From: an uncultured Collinsella sp.
Lineage (GTDB): Bacteria > Actinomycetota > Coriobacteriia > Coriobacteriales > Coriobacteriaceae
DNA length: 6,934 nt
Reading direction: 5' to 3'
Assembly: GCA_902494545.1 (NCBI GenBank)
Contig: CABUTP010000082.1
Location: forward strand, 1 to 6,934
Shown piece by piece: positions 1 to 6,618 of the stretch; positions within the stretch are counted from its first letter, which is position 1, and each line of letters opens with the position of its first letter. The translations under genes were made by a program, and so were the position numbers. Under the pieces are notes generated by a model. It was not told the origin of the DNA. It did no database searches and was given only the letters and a program-made list of their open reading frames with translations.

Positions 1-93
1 CGTCAGGCCTTCGACGCCGGCTTTGCGACCCGAGCCATCAACATCAACGACGCCCGGGCCATCTGCGACCTTATTCAAGATTATCTGGCCTAA
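1..93 (+). CDS. C-terminal fragment of an unidentified protein (5' end outside window)
   Basis: The first reading frame is open from base 1 to a TAA at 91-93 and gives 30 residues ending in CDLIQDYLA. The codons are GC-rich and typical of the neighbouring transporter and phosphatase genes. A strong terminator follows 56 bases downstream, as expected at the end of a transcription unit. The fragment is too short to place in a family; the amphipathic C-terminal stretch (DARAICDLIQDYLA) looks like a closing helix of a soluble enzyme, but no function is assigned. An overlapping frame starting at base 23 is rejected because it runs through the terminator hairpin. Confidence 0.6.
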   Translation, partial: RQAFDAGFATRAININDARAICDLIQDYLA

Positions 94-149
94 AACCAGC
101 CAAAAAAGACAGGTTAATTTGGCAGGTTTTATCTGGGCAAACGTCATTT

Positions 150-187
150 CCACCACAAAGGGGCCAGGCACCTTTGTGGTGGTTTTT
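150..187 (+). terminator. Rho-independent terminator, copy 1 of the hairpin repeat
   Basis: A perfect 12-bp stem, ccaccacaaagg (150-161) and cctttgtggtgg (171-182), encloses a 9-base loop and is followed directly by TTTTT (183-187). This is a textbook intrinsic terminator for the gene ending at 93. The minus strand has no T-run after the stem, so it appears to act in the + direction. Bases 150-193 are identical to 1734-1777. Confidence 0.85.
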
Positions 188-266
188 GCTTTGGTAGATG
201 TGTGGGGCATGCCTTACAATCTACCAAGTAGTTCATGACGGGCGAAAAACGGAGAGAAGGGGCTTG

Positions 267-304
267 ATGCGTCCTTAATGTTTCATGCGGATAGATTGAT
301 TTGA
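267..304 (+). promoter_or_regulatory. Possible leader with two overlapping tiny ORFs upstream of the transporter
   Basis: After a purine-rich run, ggagagaagggg (251-262), an ATG at 267 starts a three-codon ORF (MRP, stop 276-278). Its stop overlaps the ATG at 278 of an eight-codon ORF (MFHADRLI, stop 302-304) in the arrangement TAATG. Inverted repeats between 280 and 345 follow. Leader peptides with alternative hairpins control some drug-efflux genes, so this could be an attenuator. The ORFs are short enough to arise by chance, and no conserved leader peptide is recognised. Confidence 0.25.
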
Positions 305-345
305 CAGACGGTGGCGAATGCCCGCCGTCCGCATTCGTATGAAAC
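280..345 (+). repeat. Overlapping, mutually exclusive inverted repeats in the transporter leader
   Basis: Three pairings compete here. GTTTCAT (280-286) pairs with ATGAAAC (339-345), continued by gcgga (287-291) with tccgc (328-332), leaving a six-base bulge. cgaatgc (315-321) pairs with gcattcg (331-337). gacgg (307-311) pairs with ccgtc (325-329), continued by ggc (313-315) with gcc (320-322). The outer arm ends one base before the ribosome binding site at 346-351. The arrangement could be a regulatory switch or an operator; the pairing is visible but its role is inferred. Confidence 0.4.
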
Positions 346-356
346 AAGGAGTCTCC

Positions 357-1637
357 ATGCTCGCCTCTCTTTTCTCAAAGCCTCAATCATCGCTGTCCGC
401 GCAGGCTAAGCACCTGGTGGCAATGCGCTTCCTCATATATACCGGCTTTCAGACCAGCTACTTCATCGGTGTCATCGGAACGCTCACCTATGCAGACGAT
501 GCCTCGGTTGTGGCGACATCGCTGGCCGTCCTTTTTATGAACGTATTCGTGATCTTGGGATCCTTTGCGGGTGGCGCGGCGCTCGACGCCTGGGGCCCGT
601 GTCGGCATTTCCGGGCGAGCATCGTCGGCACGCTGACAACCGGCGCGGCGATTATCGCCTTTGGCAGCGCGACCGGCATCGTCCTGCTCGGTGCGGCGCT
701 CTTGGGCTTTGTGATGGGGTTTGCCCAGCCCATCGCCACATCCTATCCGGCTTACCTCACTGACGATCCTGTCGAGCTCAAAGACATCAACTCCGCCATC
801 GCCATGCTCTCAAACGTGAGCATCATCGTTGGCCCCACACTGGGCGGCTTTGTCGCGGCGGCCGCGTCGTCGCGCGCGGTGTTCGTGCTCATGATGATCT
901 TTACCGTACTGGCGCTCGTCGCCGGTTGGGGCTTTAGGCCGCAAGGAGGTCGCGTCGCCGGGTATGCGGATGCCGATTCGGCAGAGGAAGGGGAGCGTGC
1001 GGGACAAAGCTCCAACCCTAGCACGTCCGCCCGCGCAACCTCCGCGACCAGCATCAAGACAGTCTTCACCAACAGCGTCCTCGCGCTACTTTTCTGCATC
1101 ATCTTCCTCTCGAACTTTGGCTATGGAGCTTTCGATCCGCTGGAGTCGTTCTTCTACCGCGATGTTCTGCATGTCGGTGTTGAGTGGATGGGCTGGCTCT
1201 CGTCGGCCAGCGGTGTGGGCGCGGTGCTGGGCGCCGTTATTGCGCTCCGTTTGCCGCCGCATCTGATCAACCTTAAAACGCTGCTCGCGGCGCTTATGTC
1301 CGTGGGCCTGGGAAGCCTGCTCTACGTGGGAACAACGTATGTGGGCGTGGCGCTCATTGGCCAGATTGCCCTGGGCGTGGCCTGGGGCGTCGTCAACCCG
1401 CTCCACAACACGATCGTGCAAACGACGGCCCCGCTCGAGCAGCTCGGTCGCGTGAACTCGGTCATGGGTTTTGGCAACATGTTCGCCGGCGTGGCCCCGC
1501 TGGCGATTGCCCCGTGGCTGGCGGCGACGTTTGGCGTGCAGCAGACGCTCGTTGGTGCGGGCATGGTCGTGACGGCGGTTCCCGCGGCGTTGCTGCTGTT
1601 TGAACGCCGACATTTTGATCGTGCCGCAAGGCAGTAA
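357..1637 (+). CDS. MFS transporter, efflux type (MFS_3/EntS- or Mef-like)
   Basis: This encodes a 426-residue integral membrane protein of the major facilitator superfamily, a proton-coupled transporter that most likely exports a small molecule; the substrate cannot be read from sequence. The length and about 12 hydrophobic segments in two halves fit the family. A motif-A-like loop, GGAALDAWGPCR (residues 72-83), lies between helices 2 and 3. GPTLGG (159-164) lies in helix 5. A hydrophilic central loop rich in Ser, Ala and Glu (about 194-235) joins the halves. LGRVNS (363-368) in the second half resembles MFS_3 proteins such as enterobactin and macrolide exporters. The start at 357 is chosen because AAGGAG (346-351) sits five bases upstream; the in-frame ATGs at 318 and 339 lack such a site, and 318 lies inside the leader repeats. 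It appears to be a single-gene unit between terminators. Drug efflux is a reasonable but unproven role. Confidence 0.88.
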   Translation: MLASLFSKPQSSLSAQAKHLVAMRFLIYTGFQTSYFIGVIGTLTYADDASVVATSLAVLFMNVFVILGSFAGGAALDAWGPCRHFRASIVGTLTTGAAIIAFGSATGIVLLGAALLGFVMGFAQPIATSYPAYLTDDPVELKDINSAIAMLSNVSIIVGPTLGGFVAAAASSRAVFVLMMIFTVLALVAGWGFRPQGGRVAGYADADSAEEGERAGQSSNPSTSARATSATSIKTVFTNSVLALLFCIIFLSNFGYGAFDPLESFFYRDVLHVGVEWMGWLSSASGVGAVLGAVIALRLPPHLINLKTLLAALMSVGLGSLLYVGTTYVGVALIGQIALGVAWGVVNPLHNTIVQTTAPLEQLGRVNSVMGFGNMFAGVAPLAIAPWLAATFGVQQTLVGAGMVVTAVPAALLLFERRHFDRAARQ

Positions 1638-1702
1638 AAACCATCACAACATTCGATGAAAATCGCGATTTTGCCGAAAAACGTCGAATGTTGTGATGGT
1701 TT
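1638..1702. repeat. Perfect 19-bp inverted repeat with an inner palindrome
   Basis: aaaccatcacaacattcga (1638-1656) is the exact reverse complement of 1684-1702. The 27-base spacer contains a second perfect 14-base palindrome, aaaatcgcgatttt (1659-1672). The element begins directly after the transporter stop codon. On the + strand only TTT follows the stem; on the minus strand a run of five T follows. It could terminate the transporter transcript or be a REP-like intergenic element. The outer arm shares aaccatcacaa with the repeat copy near 2694, which suggests one family of elements. Confidence 0.8.
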
Positions 1703-1714
1703 GCGCTCCGGCCA

Positions 1715-1735
1715 GGCCACCCTTCGGGTTCGGCC
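1715..1735 (+). repeat. Small hairpin between the two larger palindromes
   Basis: ggccaccc (1715-1722) pairs with gggt (1726-1729) and ggcc (1732-1735) around a TTC loop, with a two-base bulge. Its last two bases are the first two of the following terminator stem, so the two structures would compete. It may be part of one composite element covering 1638-1771. Taken alone, the pairing is weak evidence. Confidence 0.4.
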
Positions 1736-1771
1736 ACCACAAAGGGGCCAGGCACCTTTGTGGTGGTTTTT
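1734..1771 (+). terminator. Rho-independent terminator, copy 2 of the hairpin repeat
   Basis: A 12-bp perfect stem (1734-1745 with 1755-1766), a 9-base loop and TTTTT (1767-1771). Bases 1734-1777 are identical to 150-193, loop included. It ends the transporter transcription unit and insulates the phosphatase gene downstream. Exact identity of the loop and the tail as well as the stem suggests a dispersed repeat rather than two independently evolved terminators. Confidence 0.85.
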
Positions 1772-1774
1772 GCT

Positions 1775-1806
1775 TTGACGGGCCGCGCCTGCGCCTTGGT
1801 ATACCA
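1775..1806 (+). promoter_or_regulatory. Candidate promoter of the HAD phosphatase gene, with a palindrome over the -10
   Basis: TTGACG (1775-1780) resembles a -35 box and TATACC (1800-1805) a -10 box. The 19-base spacing is longer than optimal. The -10 region lies in the perfect 10-base palindrome tggtatacca (1797-1806), which could be an operator or chance. It begins four bases after the preceding terminator, a sensible position for a new transcription unit. Confidence 0.35.
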
Positions 1807-1860
1807 TGTACACCACTTTCGACCTCATCCAGCACCGTCGCACAACCCAGAAAGGCCCCC

Positions 1861-2682
1861 ATGGACACCACCTTCAGCCACATTAAAGCCGTACTCTGCG
1901 ATATCGACGGCACGCTGCTCACGAGCCAGCACACGGTGTCCCCGCGCACCGTGGCGGCGATTCGCGCCCTGCGCGAGCGCGGCGTACTCTTTGGCCTGTG
2001 CACCGGGCGCGACGCCCACGCGACCGAGGCCATGTACGAGCTCTGGGGCATCGAAGGTCTGGTGGACGTGCTCGTGGGCTGCGGTGGCGCCGAGGTCATC
2101 GACCGCGCGCATGACATCAACGAGCTGAGTTATCCGCTGCCGGGCGAGACCATCGCGCGCATCTGCGAGCACATGGCGGACCTTCCGGCAACGCCCGTCT
2201 GCCCCCGAGACGGCGTGTTCTACGTGCCCGAGAGCAATGCGTGCGTCGAGCACCTGTCGCGCGTCGACGGCGTGCCCTACCAGGTGGTCGATTTTGCCGA
2301 GTTTTTGCGCGAGCCGCAGCCCAAGGTGATGTTTACCATGGCGCCCGAGGTAATGCCGCGGGTGATTGAGCGGGCGTCGACGTTTGCCGATAACACTGTT
2401 AAGGCGGCGGCTCTGCAAACCACGCAGCGGCTCTACGAGTTCATGGATCCGCGCGTGTCCAAGACGCGCGGCCTTGTGCGCGTGGCGGAGCTCAACGGCA
2501 TGGAGCTCCAGAACATCTGCGTGTTTGGCGATGCCGATAACGACACCTGCATGGTGGCTGACGCCGGCGTGGGCGTGGCCATGGCAAACGGCAGCGACGC
2601 CACCCGTGCCGCCGCCGACTTTGTAACCGCGAGTAACGACAAAGACGGCATCGCGGTCTTTGTCGAGGAGCATCTGCTGTAG
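1861..2682 (+). CDS. Cof-type HAD-superfamily (class IIB) phosphatase
   Basis: This encodes a 273-residue cytosolic hydrolase of the haloacid dehalogenase superfamily, Cof/YidA-like subfamily. These enzymes remove phosphate from sugar phosphates and related metabolites through an aspartyl-phosphate intermediate with Mg2+. All four motifs are visible: I, DIDGTLL at 14-20 (nucleophile Asp14, acid/base Asp16); II, Thr48 in CTGR; III, Lys201 in SKTRGL; IV, GDADND at 223-228 (Asp224 and Asp228). The large insert between motifs II and III (about 90-190) is the C2B cap that sets specificity. The length matches the family. The start at 1861 is chosen over the upstream in-frame ATG at 1693 because agaaagg lies about six bases before it, and because the 1693 start would read through the terminator at 1734-1771. 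The specific substrate is unknown. It appears to be a single-gene unit. Confidence 0.9.
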   Translation: MDTTFSHIKAVLCDIDGTLLTSQHTVSPRTVAAIRALRERGVLFGLCTGRDAHATEAMYELWGIEGLVDVLVGCGGAEVIDRAHDINELSYPLPGETIARICEHMADLPATPVCPRDGVFYVPESNACVEHLSRVDGVPYQVVDFAEFLREPQPKVMFTMAPEVMPRVIERASTFADNTVKAAALQTTQRLYEFMDPRVSKTRGLVRVAELNGMELQNICVFGDADNDTCMVADAGVGVAMANGSDATRAAADFVTASNDKDGIAVFVEEHLL

Positions 2683-2695
2683 CGCCGGGGGAGAA

Positions 2696-2728
2696 CCATC
2701 ACAAAGGGGACAGGCGCCTTTGTGGTGG
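2696..2728 (+). repeat. Diverged third copy of the hairpin repeat after the phosphatase gene
   Basis: ccatcacaaagg (2696-2707) pairs with cctttgtggtgg (2717-2728) around the loop ggacaggcg, which differs from copies 1 and 2 at two positions. The single arm change gives a U-G pair in a + strand transcript but an A-C mismatch on the other strand, so the fold is retained only in the + direction. The T-run is replaced by cctcagg. It may act as a weak terminator for the phosphatase gene. Confidence 0.65.
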
Positions 2729-2807
2729 CCTCAGGCGATTTGGGCGAGTTGATGCCTGCAATCTGCGCGCAAATACCAATATGGTTGTCTGAACATTACG
2801 CTTCTGA

Positions 2808-2845
2808 CTACCGATGAGTTAAAGATATTCTCATCAGTTTGGTAG
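2808..2845. repeat. Bulged inverted repeat in the intergenic region
   Basis: ctacc-gatgag (2808-2818) pairs with ctcatc (2830-2835) and ggtag (2841-2845), giving 11 base pairs interrupted by a five-base bulge around an 11-base AT-rich loop. No T-run follows, so it is not a clear terminator. It could be a regulator binding site or the relic of a larger element. Confidence 0.35.
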
Positions 2846-3022
2846 GGTATTTCTCCCGGTAAATGACCTACAGCTCATGGTCAATTTTCGACTGTTTACA
2901 GGATGTTTACTCTTGAGCAAAATGTTGTGCAAATAAATCTAATGCCATTAAAAAATGATGGGCAACTAAATTACCAGTAGAAACAAAAAATAGATAGCGA
3001 ATAAACGAAGGTAAATCTGAGC

Positions 3023-3045
3023 AATTGTCAAGAGAATTGACAATT
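3023..3045. promoter_or_regulatory. Perfect 9-bp inverted repeat, candidate operator of the pilus operon
   Basis: aattgtcaa (3023-3031) and ttgacaatt (3037-3045) are perfect reverse complements with a five-base centre, typical dimensions for a dimeric regulator. The pairing can extend by GC at the outer ends across a one-base bulge. It lies 22 bases upstream of the proposed -35 at 3068, where an activator or repressor could sit. Its right arm contains TTGACA, which could itself be a -35 box, although the nearest -10-like hexamer (TTTATT at 3063) is 20 bases away. Confidence 0.4.
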
Positions 3046-3067
3046 CGCTACAAAACTATCGGTTTAT

Positions 3068-3097
3068 TTGCCCAGATGTTCAAACAATCGTTAGAAT
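3068..3097 (+). promoter_or_regulatory. Candidate promoter of the pilus operon
   Basis: TTGCCC (3068-3073) and TAGAAT (3092-3097), separated by 18 bases, match four of six and five of six consensus positions. Transcription would start near 3104, leaving about 84 bases of leader before the adhesin start at 3188. This is the best candidate I see in the intergenic region; AT-rich DNA yields such matches by chance, so confidence is moderate. Confidence 0.4.
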
Positions 3098-3112
3098 AGT
3101 CATTACTAAGCG

Positions 3113-3133
3113 TGCGCAATTACAGATTGCGCA
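3113..3133 (+). repeat. 8-bp hairpin in the adhesin leader
   Basis: tgcgcaat (3113-3120) pairs perfectly with attgcgca (3126-3133) around the five-base loop tacag. It would lie near the 5' end of the transcript from the proposed promoter and could stabilise the mRNA or be a regulator binding site. No T-run follows, so it is not an intrinsic terminator. Confidence 0.4.
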
Positions 3134-3187
3134 GATACGTTTGATAGTGAAAGAGCAAGATCGCGGTCTCTTGGGGAGGAGACATCG

Positions 3188-3358
3188 ATGAAAGCAAATT
3201 CAGACAAATCTAAGCAGAGTAATAAAGCGACGCGCCGTGTGCTGGCAGGCGTTTTGTGCGGAGCCTCCGTGTTGAGCCTGGTACTGTCGCTCGTCATGCC
3301 TCCAATCTCGCAGGCCATTGCCAACGATGCCCAGACGGTTTCTGCCGAGGAACCGTAA
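3188..3358 (+). CDS. Signal-peptide portion of the adhesin, cut off by a frameshift
   Basis: An ATG at 3188 follows a strong ribosome binding site, GGAGGAG (3175-3181), at six bases. It encodes 56 residues before a TAA at 3356-3358. The N-terminus is polar and basic (KANSDKSKQSNKATRR), followed by a hydrophobic core (residues 18-37) and a cleavage site after AIA (43-45), then NDAQTVSAEE: a classic Gram-positive Sec signal peptide. The large adhesin frame, offset by one base (-1 direction), continues directly with VTAGGSSTEST. Restoring one base, for example ccc instead of cc at 3353-3354, would join the two as SAEEPVTAGGSS. This is therefore the true 5' end of the adhesin gene, not a separate small protein. 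Confidence 0.75.
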   Translation: MKANSDKSKQSNKATRRVLAGVLCGASVLSLVLSLVMPPISQAIANDAQTVSAEEP

Positions 3359-6300
3359 CGGCGGGTGGTTCCTCAACTGAGTCTACTGATGTAGGAAACA
3401 CCAACAACGGGGATACCGAAAAGCTGAATAGTGGCGAGGCTGAGAATGACGCGAGCGAGGACACCGTCGCAGCAGACTCGACTGCTGATGGCTCGGAAGT
3501 CAAGGGTGCCGAGCAGCCTGCCGAAGACGACACTAATGATGAAGACGCAATCGCGCCTGCTACAGAGAATGAATCAGATTATGAAATTCGCAACGCGGCA
3601 GAGCTGAGCTCAAAGCTCCTTAACAAGGAACTGCGTGATGGAGACGGCGTTGCTACTTTTAAGCTTACGGCCGATATCGACTATAACGATGAGATTAGGC
3701 TCGAACAGTCCAGCGACAATCTCATCAATATCACCTTGAACTTAAATGGTCACAAGATAAAGCAGGATAGTGCTGGCAAGCCTCTGTTTGATATTGCTAA
3801 GGGCGCGACGCTTACGGTCGTGGACGACGTGGACTCTGGGTACATTTTGGAGAATGTTGTCGACGGCCAGCAGCTGCAAGATAAGGACGAGCATCTGACG
3901 CCTGACAATTATGGCAAGACGGCAAAGATGTCTTATGACGATAATGGCATTCCGACTGACCTTACCTATTACGTAACCGAATCGACTGCAAGTGGTGCAG
4001 GTACCACCGAGAAGATCTATGAGCACACGGCGACTATTCAGGGCGCAATTGTTGGAGTCACCAAGAACTCCACGATGAGGCTCATTAACGTTTACCAACA
4101 TGGCACGTTTAACCTCGTAAGTGGCGCTATTACGCAGAAAAAGGGCTGCAAAGTCGGCAGCCTCATCTATGCCGAGAACGGCTCTACCGTCAATATGAGC
4201 GGTGGCTACGTTTGCGGTGCAACCTCTACGAGCCGTGGCGCAGGCATCGAACTTGGCGTCCAGGAGAACAAAGGTGCCACACTCAAGCTCACCGGGGGCG
4301 TGATCGCGGGCAACTGCGCTCCTAGTGGCGGCGGTGTATATGCCAATGGGGCTGCAGTCACGGTGACCGGTGGCATAATCTCCGGTAATAGCACACTCGA
4401 CGTGGGACTCGGTGGCGGCATTATGGCCGAGGGCGGCATCGTGACCGTTTCTGGTGGCTATATCACGAATAATAGAATGGTTAAATTCTGCAATACAGAG
4501 GGCTCGGGTTGCCACGGTGGAGCTGGGCTTGCTGCCCATAAAGGCGCCCATGTCACCATTTCCGATGGCCAGATTACTGGCAATTATTCTGATGAAGCCG
4601 GTGGCGGCGTTTACGTTACCGATCAAGGGCGAGACGATTCTCGCAAGGATACGGCATGGCTCAAGATTACGGGAGGAATTATTGCCTCTAACGTGAGCTT
4701 CCGATCTGAGGGTGCTGGCATTCGAGTGGGCCAGAAGGTTGACGCGATGATTGGCGACACTCTAGACAACAACGGCACTCCAGGCAGCAAAGTCTACATC
4801 ACTAATAACCGCTGCATGTCTCGCTTTGACTGGGGCGGAGGCGGTGTCTTCGTCCAGGGCGATTCGAATACCGCAGATAATGCGGGCAGGCTATTTGTCT
4901 ATTACTCCTATATAAGCAGCAATACCGCTGGCGGCTATGGCGGTGGCGTTGCAGTCTGCCCGACGGGCAAGACGTTGGTAACGAACACTAAGGGCACGGC
5001 AATCTTTGGTAATTCGTCTGCTGGCAAAGACCAAAATTTCAAAGAATACAATCGGGCAGATGGCAGTGGTAATGATGGTACGCCCCATCTTTCAGGTGGT
5101 GGTATTGCTGATACTAATAAGACTGAAGATAGAGAGGCATACGGTTCGCCCACGTTCCGCGAGTCCGGTCATGCCGATTTCTTCCTCGCAGCGCGGGATC
5201 ACGCAACGCCGGTCGCAGTGGTAACCGGTAAGATGCTCGGCGGTGGAGACGCCCAGTACTCGGGAAGCATCGAACTTAAAGAAGCTATCACCATCCCCGC
5301 CAACGGTGCTGTTGGGGTAAAAAATAGCATCGGCCTGACCTCGGGTGTCGAGGCCACGGATAAAGCGGCGACTGACGCACAGGATAATGCGACAACTTTC
5401 ATCACGGGCAACTATTCCTGGGACCATGGTGGCGGCATCATGTCGAATGGTGATCTGTACTTGGGTCAGCCAACGGACGCGTATGTCTACCCAAGCCTTA
5501 AGGCGACCAAGGAGCTAATCGATTCGCAGACTGGTAAGAAAAAACCACTCACTAAGAATGAGTTCACCTTTAAGGTCTACCGCAAGGATTCGAAAGATCC
5601 TTTCGCGAATGGGACATTCGATCGCGGCGTTTGCACTGAGGTAGGAAATGCAGGTAATGATGCAAACGGCAACATCACGTTTAACCTTGGTGACCAGTCT
5701 GCTCCGAGCAGTTCGGCTGGCGAGATTACATACTACCTGGTTGAAGATGCTGGTAATGATCCCTACATCAAGTACGACCCTGCTGTGTATGAGATTGTGG
5801 GGACGCTCAAGGATAACGTGACTGAACTTATGTCTGTTCCGACGCCGAATGACAAGTACGAGCTTAAACCTCTCAGCGTTCATAACTACACGCTTATAAA
5901 CACGAGTGTGACTAAATACTCCGGAGGTTCAACTAAATCGCTGGGCACTCTGCATGATGACGGCCAAGGCTATTATTCGATTGTCAACTCCGATGGATCA
6001 AAGACCTTCACCAACACGTACACTTCGTACACCTCCAGCGGCTCTTGGAAACCTCAGGTGACCAAGGAGGTCGACGGCGGCGAGATGAAGAAGTTCAAGT
6101 TCGAACTTGCGAACGACGAGAACTTCACCAATCCGGAAACGGTAACAGTCGATCCGTCGAAAGCTACAACCGACGAAAACGGCAACGAGACTGTGCCGGT
6201 CAAATTCGAGACGAAGGACTATGAGCTCAAGGACCTTGAAAATGGATCCAAGACCTTCACGTACTATGTGCGCGAGGAGAACGAAAGCTCGACCTATCCG

Positions 6301-6618
6301 CATTACAAGTTTGATCAGTCGGTCTATAGGTTCAATGTTGTGGCAACGGATAACACCAAAGGAGGAATCGACTGTGCGGTGACCTACAGGAAGGGATACG
6401 TTAACTCCGAAGGCAAGTGGATAAACGACGATACCACTGACCACGACCTCACCGACACCCCCACTTTCACCAACACCTACTCCACCTCTTTGCCCCTTTC
6501 TGGTATGTCGGGCGTCACTCTGACGTACCTTGCCGGCGCGGCGGTGCTTTGCGCTGCTGCGGCCTGGATGCACATTCGTCGCAAGGCGAATGTGAAGGGA
6601 GGCGAGCGTCGTGAATAA
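3188..6618 (+). CDS. Large sortase-anchored pilus/surface adhesin, beta-helix plus two isopeptide domains, with a frameshift
   Basis: This appears to encode a cell-wall-anchored adhesin or tip pilin. Residues are numbered on the repaired frame, about 1143 aa. In order: signal peptide (1-45); an acidic Ser/Thr/Asp/Glu-rich linker (about 46-130); a pectate-lyase-like right-handed beta-helix (about 160-755) with recurring TGGxIxGN and GGGVY-type turns; a Spy0128/FctA-like domain with candidate bond residues Lys775, Glu853 and Asn943 (in FTNTY); a second one with Lys960, Glu1030 and Asn1096 (again FTNTY); LPLSG (1102-1106); a hydrophobic helix; and the basic tail RRKANVKGGERRE. Spy0128 domains form intramolecular Lys-Asn bonds, and the sorting signal marks it for sortase attachment. 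Most of the protein is readable only from the frame open from GTG 3256, whose first 34 or so residues are an out-of-frame reading of the signal peptide and have no proper ribosome binding site. As written, a full secreted product would not be made. A sequencing error or recent mutation is possible. Base composition is less GC-rich than in the flanking genes. Confidence 0.8.
6490..6504 (+). other. LPLSG sortase sorting motif of the adhesin
   Basis: The codons read LPLSG, followed by a hydrophobic stretch (VTLTYLAGAAVLCAAAAW) and a positively charged end. This is the standard three-part cell-wall sorting signal, with Ser in place of the Thr of LPXTG. Sortase would cleave before the Gly and attach the protein to a pilin lysine or to peptidoglycan. 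The same signal is expected in the downstream pilin, beyond this window. Confidence 0.8.

Larger units (their letters stand above)
2729..3067. other. AT-rich intergenic region without a supported gene
   Basis: No ORF here has a convincing ribosome binding site; the best are 12-17 codons long and are rejected. Composition is markedly more AT-rich than the upstream genes. Visible structures are a bulged inverted repeat at 2808-2845 and the palindromic site at 3023-3045. The region separates the housekeeping-type genes from the pilus operon and may hold its control sites or be a remnant of acquired DNA. Confidence 0.6.

Noticed and set aside
318..356. Upstream in-frame starts for the transporter at 318 and 339
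   Set aside because: No ribosome binding site precedes them, 318 lies inside the leader inverted repeats, and 357 has AAGGAG at five bases.
1693..1860. N-terminal extension of the HAD phosphatase from the ATG at 1693
   Set aside because: It would translate the terminator hairpin and T-run at 1734-1771; family length and the ribosome binding site support 1861.
1825..2673. Long minus-strand open frame opposite the phosphatase gene
   Set aside because: It is a shadow of GC-rich coding sequence: a His/Arg/Ala-rich translation with no family features, opposite a gene with all catalytic motifs.
2862..2979. Short ORFs of 12-17 codons in the AT-rich intergenic region
   Set aside because: None has a ribosome binding site or recognisable peptide features; chance ORFs are expected here.
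3256..3358. GTG at 3256 as the true adhesin start
   Set aside because: Its first 34 or so residues are an out-of-frame reading of a clear signal peptide, with no good ribosome binding site; the gene start is 3188.
3320..3358. Programmed -1 ribosomal frameshift joining signal peptide and adhesin
   Set aside because: No slippery heptamer fits the reading frame, and no strong stimulatory structure is evident just downstream; a mutation or sequence error is simpler.
3742..4626. Long minus-strand open frame opposite the beta-helix
   Set aside because: No recognisable motif or ribosome binding site; it is explained by repetitive codons of the adhesin on the + strand.
3800..5450. Recurring GGC/GGT-rich units in the adhesin as a CRISPR or DNA tandem repeat
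   Set aside because: They repeat at protein level (beta-helix turns) with variable DNA and irregular spacing, so they are not a nucleotide repeat array.
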